A stretch of DNA of 64,000 nucleotides from Kluyvera genomosp. 3 (GTDB lineage: Bacteria; Pseudomonadota; Gammaproteobacteria; Enterobacterales; Enterobacteriaceae), in the NCBI GenBank assembly GCA_002211745.1, contig CP022114.1:4620645-4684644 (forward strand). The letters are read 5' to 3'. Positions 50,715 to 63,963 of the stretch are shown here, piece by piece; position 1 is the first letter of the stretch, and the number at the start of each line of letters is the position of its first letter. Position numbers and translations under genes: made by a program. The notes under the pieces are model-generated. The model was not told where the DNA came from, searched no databases, and worked only from the letters and a program-made list of their open reading frames with translations.

Positions 50715-50925
50715 TCACAACCCGAAGATGTTTCACTTCTGATTGCGAAAATTTGAGAGACTCGAACACACCGCTTATCTGTTCTTATTACGGAGAACAG
50801 ACACAGTGTGTCGTTTCAATTTTCAGCTTGATCCAGATTTTTAAAGAGCAAATATCTCAAACGTCACCCGAAGATGAGTTTTGAGATATTGAGGTCGGCG
50901 ACTTTCACTCACACAAACCAGCAAG
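50715..50925 (-). other. 16S-23S spacer, tRNA-to-23S part, with boxA
   Basis: Spacer of the rRNA operon. It holds a boxA-like antitermination site (TGCTCTTTAAAAAT on the minus strand, 50837-50850) and long complementary stretches expected for 23S processing. Confidence 0.75.
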
Positions 50926-50999
50926 TGGCGTCCCTAGGGGATTCGAACCCTGTTACCGCCGTGAAAGGGCGGTGTCCTGGGCCTCTAGACGAAGGGGAC
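50926..50999 (-). tRNA. gltV: tRNA-Glu(UUC) in the rRNA spacer (two bases short)
   Basis: Read on the minus strand: GTCCCCTTCGTCTAGAGGCC, anticodon loop CCTTTCACGG with UUC, and CCA end. Only 74 of the normal 76 bases are present. One base is missing in the T-arm 5' strand run and one in the acceptor 3' run. Both losses are in GGGG runs, and both pairings are otherwise perfect. This points to base-calling loss, not a dead tRNA. A single tRNA-Glu spacer fits the E. coli rrnE arrangement. Confidence 0.93.
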
Positions 51000-51084
51000 A
51001 CTGAAGTCTCAATCGCAAGACGCCTTGCTATTTACTTTTCATCAGACAATCTGTGTGAGCACTTCAAAGAACGCTTCTTTAAGG

Positions 51085-52622
<1,538 letters not shown>

Positions 52623-52748
52623 AAGTTTGATGCTCGTGAATTAAACTTCGTAATGAATTACGTGTTCACTCAGAGACTTGGTATTCATTTTTCGTCTTGC
52701 GACGTTAAGAATCCGTATCTTCGAGTGCCCACACAGATTGTCTGATAA

Positions 52749-52762
52749 ATTGTTAAAGAGCA
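52749..52762 (-). promoter_or_regulatory. boxA of the rrn leader
   Basis: TGCTCTTTAACAAT on the minus strand, an exact enterobacterial boxA for Nus-factor antitermination. Confidence 0.92.
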
Positions 52763-52802
52763 GTTGCGACGCGGCTTACAGCTCACCGTCGCGAGGTGGC
52801 GT

Positions 52803-52830
52803 ATATTACGCTTTCCTCTTTCAGAGTCAA
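52803..52830 (-). promoter_or_regulatory. rrn P2 promoter
   Basis: TTGACT, 16-bp spacer, TAATAT on the minus strand, about 180 bp before 16S, the usual P2 position. Confidence 0.85.
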
Positions 52831-52912
52831 CCCTCATTTTCAGGTTTTTCTCTTCAATCAACCCGGCTACTTAGTGTGAAGTGATTCACATCCGCCGTGT
52901 CGATGGAGGCGC

Positions 52913-52940
52913 ATTATAGGGAGTTTCCTCGGGGCCGCAA
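52913..52940 (-). promoter_or_regulatory. rrn P1 promoter
   Basis: TTGCGG, 16-bp spacer ending in AACTCCC, TATAAT, then the GCGCC discriminator on the minus strand. This is the classic ppGpp- and Fis-responsive P1 core. Upstream AT-rich DNA (52941-53000) probably holds the UP element and Fis sites. Confidence 0.9.
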
Positions 52941-53121
52941 CCCTTAAATTGCAGAAAAATGACTGACTGCTGCATTCCACAGCAGAACCCGGCTTTATAC
53001 CTATTTACACACAGAGTTATCCACAAAAATAAGGATCTCTTGCGATCATCACTTCGTTTTACCCCTCGTCTATAACGCTGAAATTATCGAATTAAGGGAA
53101 AGAGAAAAATTCGCGAGCGTT

Positions 53122-53137
53122 GCGCAAACGTTTTCGT
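53122..53137. promoter_or_regulatory. PurR operator of purHD
   Basis: GCGCAAACGTTTTCGT, two mismatches from the perfect PUR box ACGCAAACGTTTGCGT and, as I recall it, the E. coli purHD operator. It is 107 bp before purH. Confidence 0.93.
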
Positions 53138-53159
53138 TACAATGCCCCGCAAAACAAGG

Positions 53160-53177
53160 ATGCCCCATAAGGGGCGT
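53160..53177 (+). other. Leader hairpin upstream of purH
   Basis: TGCCCCATAAGGGGC-type stem (TGCCCC / GGGGCG) in the purH leader. No T-run follows; function unknown. Confidence 0.4.
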
Positions 53178-53243
53178 TAGCTGAGTTTTTAGCCAAGAAT
53201 TCACCTAACGCTCTCTGTAATAGTCAAATCCAGGGGATTTACC

Positions 53244-54833
<1,590 letters not shown>

Positions 54834-54848
54834 TTCAGGGAGCAGACG

Positions 54849-56138
54849 ATGAAAGTTTTAGTCATTGGTAACGGCGGGCGCGAACACGCGCTAGCCTGGA
54901 AAGCCGCACAGTCGCCGCTGGTTGATACCGTTTTTGTCGCACCGGGTAACGCCGGTACCGCGCTGGAGCCTGCGTTGCAGAACGTGGCTATCGGCGTCAC
55001 CGATATTCCGGCGCTGCTGAGCTTTGCCCAGAACGAGAAGATCGATCTGACCATCGTCGGCCCGGAAGCGCCGCTGGTGATTGGCGTGGTCGATGCGTTC
55101 CGCGCGGCGGGTCTGAAGATCTTTGGCCCAACCGAAGGGGCCGCGCAACTGGAAGGCTCCAAAGCTTTCACCAAAGATTTCCTCGCTCGTCACCAGATTC
55201 CGACAGCGGAATACCAGAATTTCACCGAGATTGAGCCTGCGCTGGCTTATCTGCGTGAGAAAGGCGCGCCGATCGTCATCAAAGCTGACGGTCTGGCTGC
55301 CGGTAAAGGCGTTATCGTGGCGATGACGCTGATCGAGGCCGAAGCTGCCGTTCATGACATGCTGGCGGGTAACGCTTTTGGTGATGCGGGACATCGTATC
55401 GTCATCGAAGAGTTCCTCGACGGCGAAGAGGCAAGCTTTATCGTAATGGTCGACGGCGAGCACGTGCTGCCGATGGCCACCAGCCAGGATCACAAACGCG
55501 TAGGCAACGGCGATACCGGCCCGAACACCGGCGGCATGGGGGCTTACTCTCCGGCGCCAGTGGTAACCGATGAAGTGCATCAGCGCACCATGGAACGCAT
55601 CATTTGGCCAACCGTGAAAGGTATGGCGGCGGAAGGTAACACCTATACCGGTTTCCTGTACGCAGGTCTGATGATCGACAAGCAAGGCAACCCGAAAGTT
55701 ATAGAGTTCAACTGCCGCTTCGGCGATCCGGAAACCCAGCCGATCATGCTGCGTATGAAGTCGGACCTGGTGGATCTTTGCCTTGCCGCCTGCGACGGCA
55801 AGCTGGATGAGAAAACCTCCGAGTGGGACGCGCGCGCTTCATTAGGCGTGGTGATCGCCGCAGGCGGTTATCCGGGCAGCTACAACACCGGCGATGAGAT
55901 CCACGGCCTGCCGCTGGAATCCTCAACTGACGGCAAAGTCTTCCACGCTGGCACTAAGCTCGCCGACGACGACCGCGTGCTCACCAGCGGCGGCCGCGTA
56001 CTGTGCGCGACCGCGCTGGGTCACACCGTGGCTGAGGCGCAGAAACGCGCTTACGCCCTGATGACCGACATCCGCTGGGACGGCAGCTTCAGCCGTAACG
56101 ACATCGGCTGGCGCGCCATCGAGCGTGAGAAAAACTAA
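54849..56138 (+). CDS. purD: Phosphoribosylamine-glycine ligase
   Basis: ATP-grasp enzyme of purine synthesis (GAR synthetase). 429 residues, intact. Start MKVLVIGNGGREHALAWKAA. ATP-grasp core IVIKADGLAAGKGVIVAMTL; GDTGPNTGGMGAYSPAPVV; metal site VIEFNCRFGDPETQPIMLRM. Second gene of purHD. Its stop overlaps the convergent zraR stop by two bases. Confidence 0.98.
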   Translation: MKVLVIGNGGREHALAWKAAQSPLVDTVFVAPGNAGTALEPALQNVAIGVTDIPALLSFAQNEKIDLTIVGPEAPLVIGVVDAFRAAGLKIFGPTEGAAQLEGSKAFTKDFLARHQIPTAEYQNFTEIEPALAYLREKGAPIVIKADGLAAGKGVIVAMTLIEAEAAVHDMLAGNAFGDAGHRIVIEEFLDGEEASFIVMVDGEHVLPMATSQDHKRVGNGDTGPNTGGMGAYSPAPVVTDEVHQRTMERIIWPTVKGMAAEGNTYTGFLYAGLMIDKQGNPKVIEFNCRFGDPETQPIMLRMKSDLVDLCLAACDGKLDEKTSEWDARASLGVVIAAGGYPGSYNTGDEIHGLPLESSTDGKVFHAGTKLADDDRVLTSGGRVLCATALGHTVAEAQKRAYALMTDIRWDGSFSRNDIGWRAIEREKN

Positions 56139-57464
56139 CGGCTGAGTTTAGCCAGCAGCGTTTTGCGCGTAATGCCCAATTGACGGGCGGCTTCCGTTTT
56201 GTTGCCGCCCGTTTTTTCCAGCGCCGCCAGAATCACCTCTTTCTCCACTTCCACCAGCGGTTGAATCACATCATCGGATGATGAGGAGGCATTCAGCAAC
56301 GTACCGACAATCGCCAGCGGTAGCTCGCGCTCGGATATATACTCCCCGTGAGCAGTACCACCGCCCGCTCCACCGCATTTTCCAGCTCGCGAATATTGCC
56401 CGGCCAGTCGTAATGGATCAGCAGATCCATCGCCTGTGGGGTAAATCCCTGTATCGTTTTGCGGTTACGTTCGCCGTAACGCTGGAGAAAATAGTGCGCG
56501 AGCGACGGGATATCTTCACGACGCTGACGCAGCGGCGGCATTTCGATGGTGACCACGTTCAGACGGTAGTAGAGATCCTGACGGAAGCGTCCGGCGCTGA
56601 CCTCTTCGGCCAAATCTCGATGGGTGGCGGCAATCAGCCGCACATCAACCGACACGGTCTGATTGCTGCCCACACGCTGCACCTCACGTTCCTGAATCGC
56701 CCGCAGCAGACGCACCTGCATCAGCGGCGAAATATCGCCAATTTCATCGAGGAATAAGGTGCCGCCATCCGCTTCGACAAAACGCCCTTCCCGACGTTTA
56801 TCCGCGCCGGTAAACGCGCCTTTCTCGTGACCGAACAGCTCGGACTCCAGCAGAGACTCATTGAGCGCCGCACAGTTTAGCGTGACCAGCGGCTTATCGC
56901 TGCGCGCGCTGCTGGCGTGAAGCGCGCGGGCAACCAGTTCTTTCCCGGTCCCCGATTCACCGTGGATTAAGACGGTCGCATCCGAAGGCGCTACCAGCGC
57001 AATCTCGTTAAGCAACGCTTGCATCGCCGGGCTGTCGCCCACCATGCCAAACGTCGCCGCCGGGGTCATCGTGAGACCGCCTTCCGATTGCCGGGTATGC
57101 GCCAGCGCATCAGCCAGCGTCTGCTGCAGGCTATCAAAATCAAGCGGCTTCACCAGGTAATCCAGCGCACCGGATTTTAGCGCCTCCACCGCCGTTCCTA
57201 CGCTGGAGTAGGCGGTCATGATCAGCACCGGAATCGACGGGTTGCAAGCCTTGATCTCTTTTAGCGTGGCAATCCCGTCCATCTCTGCCATGCGGATATC
57301 GCAAAGCACCAGGTCAAACACCTGCTGGCGTACCTGCTCCAGCGCCTGCAGGCCGTTATAAGCCACCGACACCTCATAGCCCCAGCCCGCAGTAACGCCT
57401 GTAAGATAGTGCAGTGGCTGATGTCGTCATCCACCACCAGAATCGTGACCTTTTCCGCCATCAT
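56135..57464 (-). CDS. zraR: Sigma-54-dependent response regulator ZraR (frameshifts near 57389 and 56346)
   Basis: NtrC-family regulator partnered with ZraS. The receiver domain ([32 protein letters not shown] with the phospho-Asp, [11 protein letters not shown]) is broken once near 57389. The AAA+ domain is complete: Walker [29 protein letters not shown] loop for sigma-54, LFLDEIGDI Walker B. A second loss near 56346 precedes the Fis-type helix-turn-helix ([20 protein letters not shown]). Restored length is about 442 residues (E. coli 441). Start overlaps the zraS stop (GGATGATGG). Confidence 0.95.
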
Positions 57465-58839
57465 CCTTGTTCATCCTTCTGTTGCCCATTGACCGGCAGA
57501 GTGAGAGTAAAGGTCGCCCCTTGCCGGGTGAACTCTCAACCTGAATGGTCCCGCCATGCTGCTCAACGATATTCTGCACCACCGCCAGCCCCAGCCCGGT
57601 ACCGTCAGCCTTGGTCGTGAAGTACGGGGTGAAGATGGCCTGTTTTTGCTCTTCCGTCATCCCTTTACCGCTGTCGGTTACGCTCAGCTTAATGCTTCCC
57701 TCTCCTGCCTCGTTTACCGCGACCGTAATCTCCCCATCACGGCCAATCGCCTGGATAGCGTTAAGGTAGAGATTTAGCAGTACCTGATTCAGGCGATCTG
57801 GGTCCGCCTGAATCCGCCGTAGCGCCGGCCTGGCGGTAAAATGCAGCTGAATATCCCGACCTGATGCATCCTGACTCACCAACTGAAGCGAATGGGCAAT
57901 AACCTCGTTGAGATCCACGGGCTGCCATTTTAAATGCGCCGGACGTACCAGCTCCAGCAGTTCACTCACCACCCTATTCAGTCGATCGGCCTCTTTCGCC
58001 ATTACCTGCGCCAGCGCGTAAGCCTCACCACCTGGTGGAGTACGTTCGGCAAAATATTTCGCCAGACCTTTAATCGAGGAGAGCGGATTACGGATTTCAT
58101 GCGCCACGCCAGCGGCCAGATGGCCCAGCGCCACCAGTTTCTCCCGGCGATGCGTCGCTTCCAGCAGTTGTCGGCGCGAACGCTGATAGCGCCGGAACCA
58201 GAACTGAGCAAGCAATGTGGCAACCATGACTAACAGAGCGGCAAACAGCATAACCACCATGTTTCGCTGCGCACGAGCCTGCTCGGCGTCCATTTCCCGG
58301 CTATCAAACGCGATAAAGATAACCTGCGGCGTATCGACAACGTCACGGCGCATCATCATGCGCATATGGTGACCGCGAGTCGCGTCCAGAGGGCGAAACT
58401 GGCGATAGATTTCCAGCGCCGGTTCCGGCGTCCCGGTACGTCGCCAGCGCTCTTTGTCGCTGACCTGAAGCGCACGCATCTCGTCCGGCTGATACAGCGT
58501 TTTCCCCACCTGTTGTGGATCGCTATGCGCAATCACCTTTCCCTGCTCATCGGTGACGGCAAACCACAAAACGCCAGGCTGCCAGGCCATTTCCTCCAGC
58601 ATGGACTGAAGCTGAGCGTGATGCATACGCATACCCATTCCGGCGCGCGTACCAGACTCCAGCGCGCTCACCAGCACGCGCCCCTTCTCGTGGAGCGCTT
58701 GCTGCGCGGCGGCGTTTTCACGGCCATAGTCACGAACGATCAGCACAGAGAACAAACACACCAACAGCAGAATCACGCCAGTCAGTAACCAGCTCAGGCA
58801 AGTCGCGATCGAATCCTTCTGTAATCGTATAAAGCCCAT
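57461..58839 (-). CDS. zraS: Sensor histidine kinase ZraS (frameshift near 57519)
   Basis: Membrane kinase sensing zinc or envelope stress. Start MGFIRLQKDSIATCLSWLLT at 58839, followed by a first span, a periplasmic domain of about 150 residues (GMGMRMHHAQLQSMLEEMAW) and a second span (NMVVMLFAALLVMVATLLAQ). H-box ALGHLAAGVAHEIRNPLSSI, N-box LNLYLNAIQAIG and G-boxes VTDSGKGMTE / GTGLGLAVVQNIVEQHGG follow. A G run near 57519 is short before the tail [18 protein letters not shown]. Restored length is 459 residues. Divergent from zraP. Confidence 0.95.
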
Positions 58840-58871
58840 GGGGTTTCCTTCTTTGCTCTTTGCTTTCCTGC

Positions 58872-58887
58872 AGCAGAAATCATGCCA
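58872..58887 (-). promoter_or_regulatory. Sigma-54 promoter of zraSR
   Basis: TGGCATG-ATTT-CTGCT on the minus strand, close to TGGCACG-N4-TTGCT, 33 bp before the zraS start. Confidence 0.85.
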
Positions 58888-58935
58888 GCTTTTCTCTCCC
58901 ACAACCCGGCCAGTCGGCGCAGACATCAAGATAAA

Positions 58936-58986
58936 GCGAGTAAAAATGACTCACCTGGATAGCGCGATCGCGTCATTTTTACTCGC
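58936..58986. promoter_or_regulatory. ZraR enhancer: 15-bp inverted repeat between zraS and zraP
   Basis: A perfect 15-bp inverted repeat, GCGAGTAAAAATGAC (58936-58950) and GTCATTTTTACTCGC (58972-58986), flanks a spacer with the palindrome CGCGATCGCG. It lies between the two divergent sigma-54 promoters, the expected place for shared ZraR activator sites. Each arm is probably one half of the binding array. Confidence 0.75.
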
Positions 58987-59036
58987 TTCTCTCGCCACAT
59001 ATCGCCCAGCGCCGCGATTTTCGCGGCTCGGGAAGC

Positions 59037-59052
59037 TGGCACAGAAGATGCA
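59037..59052 (+). promoter_or_regulatory. Sigma-54 promoter of zraP
   Basis: TGGCACA-GAAG-ATGCA, a strong -24/-12 match, 36 bp before the zraP start. Confidence 0.87.
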
Positions 59053-59087
59053 ATAGCTAAGGTGACCACACTACAGGAGAATCCACC

Positions 59088-59520
59088 ATGAAACGGAACA
59101 ACAATTTAGCTTTTGCACTACTGACTTTTGCGGCGTTGACCTTCACTAGCGGCGCCGCGCTGGCTGGCCCGCATCACTGGGGAATAACAGCGGCAACGTC
59201 GGCGGTTACAGCCAGTTAACTGATGCCCAGCAGGCCACCGCACAGAAGCTGCACAATGATTTCTACAACCAGACCAGCGCGCTGCGCCAACAGCTCACCT
59301 CTAAACGCTATGAATACAATGCGCTGCTTACCGCCGATAAGCCAGACAGCGCGAAAATTGAGGGCGTAGCGCAGGAGATAGAGACGTTACAGCAGAAGCT
59401 GGATCAGCAGCGGGTGAAGTTTGATGTCGCCCTGGCACAGGCCGGCATTCCTCGCCACGGGGGTATGGGAATCGGCTGCCAGGGGGGAACGGACACATGG
59501 GCGGCATGCACCGCTGGTAA
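59088..59520 (+). CDS. zraP: Periplasmic zinc-associated chaperone ZraP (two frameshifts)
   Basis: CpxP/Spy-like periplasmic protein that binds zinc and helps tune ZraSR. Signal peptide MKRNNNLAFALLTFAALTFT ... ALA. A G run near 59181 is short after GPHHW, then NNSGNVGGYSQLTDAQQATA and the helical core QKLHNDFYNQTSALRQQLTS, KRYEYNALLTADKPDSAKIE. A second G-run loss near 59488 precedes GHMGGMHRW. Restored length is 144 residues (E. coli 141). The His-rich N-terminal HGGHG stretch of E. coli is reduced to PHH. Confidence 0.87.
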
Positions 59521-59523
59521 CGC

Positions 59524-60214
59524 TTAGAAGTTTTTTTCCGTCGGCTGCCAGGTGCAGTAGTCCTCATTCGCCACCAGCAGCAGCTGGGAGCCTTCCGGGC
59601 TTCCAGCCAGGCGATACTGACTTCAGCAGAAGAACGGCTCTGACGGCTGGCGATATGCCCTAACGCGCGGCATCGAAATCCGGCTTCACCGTTTCGCCTT
59701 CGCAGGTCGTTACCGACCGATCGGCGTGCCAGCGCCCCTGTCGCAGCACAACTTTCCCCAAACGCAGCGCGTCGCTGGTCTGGCGAATCTGTTCGGCGCG
59801 ATAGCGATAAAGCGCGACCTGGTCGCTGGAGAGCTGCTGTTTTTGCCCATCCATCTCACGCTGCATAAAGCTCAGTTCGCCGTTGCGATCGAAACGGGCG
59901 CGGATGTGTTCGGTGGGTTTGCCGTAGATATTCAGTTCGATCAGTTGCAGTTGATCGTTCTGCCAGCGGTATTCGCTGGTTGAAGTGCTACCGCTATGCC
60001 ACGGACTAAAGGTGGCCAGCAGGTGTGTCTCGCCGCCGCTATCTTTACGCCAGATGCGCACCGCGCCCTGGGTGTCAGCATAGCCGCTGGCGGTAAACGG
60101 AGGCAGTTCGCTGTTATGGCTACAGGCGGTAAGCAATAAGATGCCCGCCAGCCCCGAAAAGCGACGCCAGATGAACGAAAGGGGCGAAACCGCCCCTTCT
60201 TTAAAACTGTTCAC
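59524..60214 (-). CDS. yjaH: Putative lipoprotein YjaH, DUF1481 (two frameshifts)
   Basis: Predicted lipoprotein with membrane anchor LAGILLLTACSHNSELPPFT (lipobox LLTAC). Body RIWRKDSGGETHLLATFSPW and QIRQTSDALRLGKVVLRQGR. Losses near 59664 (GCGGCG read as GCGCG) and 59601 (C run) shift the last 55 codons; these read ASRQSRSSAEVSIAWLEAPE and DYCTWQPTEKNF. Restored length is about 230 residues (E. coli 231). The start is a GTG at 60214 or 60220, just after hupA, so probably cotranscribed. Function unknown. Confidence 0.87.
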
Positions 60215-60226
60215 TGCCACGCAGTC

Positions 60227-60499
60227 TTACTTAACAGCGTCTTTCAGTGCTTTACCAGAAACAAATGCCGGCACGTTAGCAGCGGCGATTTTGATTTCTT
60301 TACCGGTCTGCGGGTTGCGGCCAGTACGCTCAGCGCGGTGGTTCACTTTGAAGGTACCGAAACCAACCAGCTGTACAGCATCGCCTTCTTTCAGAGACTC
60401 AGTAATAGCAGCCAGGGTGGATTCCAGCGCTGCTTTAGCCTGGGTTTTAGACAGTTCAGCCTTGTCCGCAATTACATCAATCAGTTGAGTCTTGTTCAT
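60227..60499 (-). CDS. hupA: DNA-binding protein HU-alpha
   Basis: Nucleoid protein, 90 residues, intact. [20 protein letters not shown] dimer helices, [20 protein letters not shown] with the DNA-binding arm [12 protein letters not shown] and [20 protein letters not shown]. Upstream of yjaH, downstream of yjaG on the same strand. Confidence 0.98.
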   Translation of the reverse strand: MNKTQLIDVIADKAELSKTQAKAALESTLAAITESLKEGDAVQLVGFGTFKVNHRAERTGRNPQTGKEIKIAAANVPAFVSGKALKDAVK

Positions 60500-60684
60500 A
60501 AGTTATCCTTACAATGTGTTTATCGCTTGCTAAGCATCGAGTGCGACGAAAATGCCAGAAAAGCACTCTCCTGCATACACGCACCGATAGCCACTTTTTT
60601 TCGCCCTCCAAATGTAGACCAGACGGGGGCAGATGTGAAGCCTTCAGGCGTGACAATTCAGGCGGTAAATCACGTTTTATTGTC

Positions 60685-61275
60685 TCATTGCTGAAAAATT
60701 ATACCAATATTGCTTTCTGCGGCCTCGCGGAGGTCTGCGCGTAGCCCTTTAATCAGTTCAATATCGCGTTCTTCGCACTCGGCTAAAAGGCGGAAAATCT
60801 CCCACTGAATGTCCCATTCTTGCTCTACCGCGGGGTTTAAACGCAGCTCTTCGTCGGTCATTTCACGACCAGCCTGGGTCATTTCTAACATTGCAACGGT
60901 GGTAATAGAACTCTTACTGACTTCAATCGCATGTTCGAGGGTTTCGCCGCTCAAACGCGAATGTATTAATTCGCTCAATGCAACGCAGGCATCGATCGCC
61001 GGATAAACACCGTACATGTCGTAATCGTCCGCCGCCGGAATCGCCTCTTCCAGCTTTTCCAACTGGCTGTCGAAGTTCACCTTCGCGTCTTTGACCGTCA
61101 GCGTTTCCCAGATGAGGTCAAGAATGCGTCGGTACAACTGTGGCTCGCCAAACTCCGCCTCTTTGCAGAACATGGCGTAGTTTGGATACATGCGTTCACA
61201 CAGACAGGCCATAAAGGTGACGTGCTGCCAGCTTTCCAGCTTCTCCAGACGCAGATGAATCGGGTTTTGTAACAT
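60685..61275 (-). CDS. yjaG: DUF416 protein YjaG
   Basis: Cytosolic helical protein of unknown function, 196 residues, intact and equal to E. coli YjaG. MLQNPIHLRLEKLESWQHVT; PAIDACVALSELIHSRLSGE; EWDIQWEIFRLLAECEERDI. Lies between nfi and hupA, as in other enterobacteria. Confidence 0.92.
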   Translation of the reverse strand: MLQNPIHLRLEKLESWQHVTFMACLCERMYPNYAMFCKEAEFGEPQLYRRILDLIWETLTVKDAKVNFDSQLEKLEEAIPAADDYDMYGVYPAIDACVALSELIHSRLSGETLEHAIEVSKSSITTVAMLEMTQAGREMTDEELRLNPAVEQEWDIQWEIFRLLAECEERDIELIKGLRADLREAAESNIGIIFQQ

Positions 61276-61308
61276 GATGAGTTCTCAAATACGGAAATTA
61301 GCGGCAGT

Positions 61309-61989
61309 TTACCTGATATGGGGCATTTTTGCTGCAAGCCGCGTAAAAGCCGGACGCTCGGATGCCACCGCATCCGCCCAGCGCGTCGGTTCTGGTAGCC
61401 GGTAGCCCTGAGTGCAGCGCTGTACCCAACCCAAAGCGCTCTCCAGACTGACGCGATGGCCCGTAGAAATAAACAGTGGGTTACAGCGCGCTTTACTGCG
61501 CCAGACCCACGCCAGCTGTTCGTCTTTGTCCATCAGCGGCGCCAGCGCGCCCACCTCTGAAGAAGGCAGTTCGTACTTACCGCACAGGCGTTTTTTCGCC
61601 ACGCCGATGGTCGGCACGTCCACCAGCAGACCAAAATGGCTGGCTACGCCAAGACGGCGCGGGTGGGAAATACCGTGGCCATCGACAAACAGCAGATCCG
61701 GCTTGTGCGAAAGCTGCTGCCAGGCGGCCATCAGCGCCGGGGTTTCACGAAACGAGAGGAAACCCGGGATGTAGGGCATGGTGGTGGCGATGCGCGCCAC
61801 CTGATACTCCACCAGCTCAAGCGTAGGGTATTTCAGTAACACCATCGCCGCGCGCGTCACTTCACCGCCCTGCTCAAAGCCAACGTCAGCCCCGCCGATC
61901 AGATCCGGCGGATCGCTAATAAAACGATCGTCACGGATCACCGATGAAGCCAATTCCAGCTGCTGCGCGCGCAGCGAGGCGAGATCCAT
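61309..61989 (-). CDS. nfi: Endonuclease V (deoxyinosine 3'-endonuclease)
   Basis: Cuts DNA near deaminated bases, mainly hypoxanthine. 226 residues, intact (E. coli 223). Catalytic acids in [13 protein letters not shown] (Asp), [12 protein letters not shown] (Glu) and [16 protein letters not shown] (Asp). Start overlaps the hemE stop (TAATG), so translation is coupled. Confidence 0.95.
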   Translation of the reverse strand: MDLASLRAQQLELASSVIRDDRFISDPPDLIGGADVGFEQGGEVTRAAMVLLKYPTLELVEYQVARIATTMPYIPGFLSFRETPALMAAWQQLSHKPDLLFVDGHGISHPRRLGVASHFGLLVDVPTIGVAKKRLCGKYELPSSEVGALAPLMDKDEQLAWVWRSKARCNPLFISTGHRVSLESALGWVQRCTQGYRLPEPTRWADAVASERPAFTRLAAKMPHIR

Positions 61990-63052
61990 TAGCGGTGGTA
62001 CTGCGCCGACAGACGGTGTACTGCCTCGACAAAGACACCCGCATGTTCCGGCGGCACGTCCTGATGAATACCGTGGCCGAGGTTGAAGACATGGCCTTCG
62101 CCCTGACCAAAACCGGCCAGAATCGTCGCCACTTCTTCCTCGATGCGCGGCGCCGGAGCGTACAGCATGGACGGGTCCATATTGCCTTGCAGCGCCACCT
62201 TATGGCCCACGCGACGACGCGCGTCGGCGATATCGGTGGTCCAGTCGAGACCCAGCGCATCGCAGCCGGTTTCCGCCATCGCTTCCAGCCACTGCCCACC
62301 GCCTTTGGTGAACAACGTTACCGGTACGCGGCGGCCATCGTTTTCACGCAGCAGGCCATCGACGATTTTATGCATGTAGTACAGGGAGAACTGCTGGTAA
62401 TCGCGGCCAGTGAGCACGCCGCCCCAAGTGTCGAAAATCATCACCGACTGCGCACCCGCTTTAATCTGCGCGTTCAGATACAGCGTGACGCTCTGCGCCA
62501 GCTTATCAAGCAGCAGATGCAACGCTTTAGGGTCGGCATACATCATCTTTTTAATCACGGTGAAGGCCTTGCTGCTGCCCCTTCGACCATGTAGGTTGCC
62601 AGCGTCCACGGGCTGCCGGAGAAACCGATCAACGGCACTTCACCCTTCAGCTCGCGGCGGATGGTCCGCACCGCATTCATCACGTAGCCCAGTTCACCTT
62701 CTGGATCCGGAATCGGCAGTTTTTCAACATCGGCTTTGGTCGTAATTGGCGAGGTAAAACGCGGGCCTTCTCCGGCTTCGAAGTACAACCCCAGCCCCAT
62801 CGCATCGGGAATAGTCAGGATATCCGAGAACAAGATCGCCGCATCAAGCGGATAGCGGCGCAGCGGCTGCAGCGTCACCTCACAGGCCAGCTCGGCGTTT
62901 TTGCACAGCGACATAAAATCGCCGGCCTGGGCGCGGGTCGCTTTGTACTCCGGTAAATAGCGGCCTGCCTGGCGCATCATCCATACCGGGGTGACGTCTA
63001 CGGGCTGGCGCAGCAGCGCACGCAGGTAACGATCGTTCTTCAGTTCGCTCAT
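61989..63052 (-). CDS. hemE: Uroporphyrinogen decarboxylase (frameshift near 62569)
   Basis: Heme pathway enzyme converting uroporphyrinogen III to coproporphyrinogen III. Start [20 protein letters not shown]. Substrate-binding [19 protein letters not shown] and the catalytic Asp in [21 protein letters not shown] run near 62569 is short after TYMVEG, then [37 protein letters not shown] and [20 protein letters not shown]. Restored length is exactly 354 residues, as in E. coli. Between nudC and nfi. Confidence 0.96.
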
Positions 63053-63092
63053 TTTTACATTCCTTTAGCGTTGATGCGCCTATTGTAACATG

Positions 63093-63866
63093 TCAGTCGT
63101 AATCAGCCCGACACATTGCCACAGTATCTTCGATCAGGCGACGCGCGACGGTTCCCGGCGGCGGTAAAAGCGGCAGATCGTCATAGCGATACCAGTTAGC
63201 GTTAAGCAGCTCTTTCGGATCGATGACGATGTCGCCGCTGTCGTACTCCGCCATAAACGCCGTCATCAGCGACTGCGGGAACGGCCACGGCTGCGAAGTA
63301 ATGTAGCGCAGGTTTTTCACCTTAATGCCGCTCTCTTCCATCACCTCACGCGCGACCGCTTGCTCTAAGGTTTCCCCGACTTCGACAAAACCGGCCAGCA
63401 CGGTATGCACGCCGTTGCGGTGGCGAACATGCTGGGCCAGCAGGATGGAATCCTCACGGCGGATCGCGACGATAATGCAAGGGGCAATTTGCGGATAGTA
63501 ACGTTCGCGACAGTGGCTGCACAGCATCGCCCACTCGGTTTTACTCGGATGCATGGTGTGGCCGCAGTAGCCGCAGAACTTATGCGAGCGATAAAACTCA
63601 GCCAGCTGTACGCCGCGTCCGGCGAGTTGAAACAGCCCCACATCCTGGTCGAGCACCTGGCGCACGGTGCCCATATCATGGCGGCGTTGCTGCTGTACCA
63701 GCCAGACAGGAGAGCCTTCCCACTCGCCAATCTGGAGTGCGCGCTGGCCCACAAGATCGAAATTTACCGCTTCGCCAATTGGTATTTCCCCACCGGGCAA
63801 CCATAATTTTTGTTCGTGGCTGACGATCCACCAGCCGCGATCCGATTTTTCAATAATACGATCCAT
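63093..63866 (-). CDS. nudC: NADH pyrophosphatase NudC
   Basis: Nudix hydrolase acting on NAD(H) and on NAD-capped RNA. 257 residues, intact. Zinc ribbon [20 protein letters not shown] ... C, Nudix box [20 protein letters not shown] (with SGI following), and the NAD-specific [17 protein letters not shown] block. Divergent from rsd. Confidence 0.96.
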   Translation of the reverse strand: MDRIIEKSDRGWWIVSHEQKLWLPGGEIPIGEAVNFDLVGQRALQIGEWEGSPVWLVQQQRRHDMGTVRQVLDQDVGLFQLAGRGVQLAEFYRSHKFCGYCGHTMHPSKTEWAMLCSHCRERYYPQIAPCIIVAIRREDSILLAQHVRHRNGVHTVLAGFVEVGETLEQAVAREVMEESGIKVKNLRYITSQPWPFPQSLMTAFMAEYDSGDIVIDPKELLNANWYRYDDLPLLPPPGTVARRLIEDTVAMCRADYD

Positions 63867-63963
63867 ATCTCTTGCGCTACCTTTGCTTCACAGGCATGTT
63901 GTTAACATTATTATTACATAATGACGTGAGCAGATTTTAATCTTATCGATGCGGGGTCAACCT

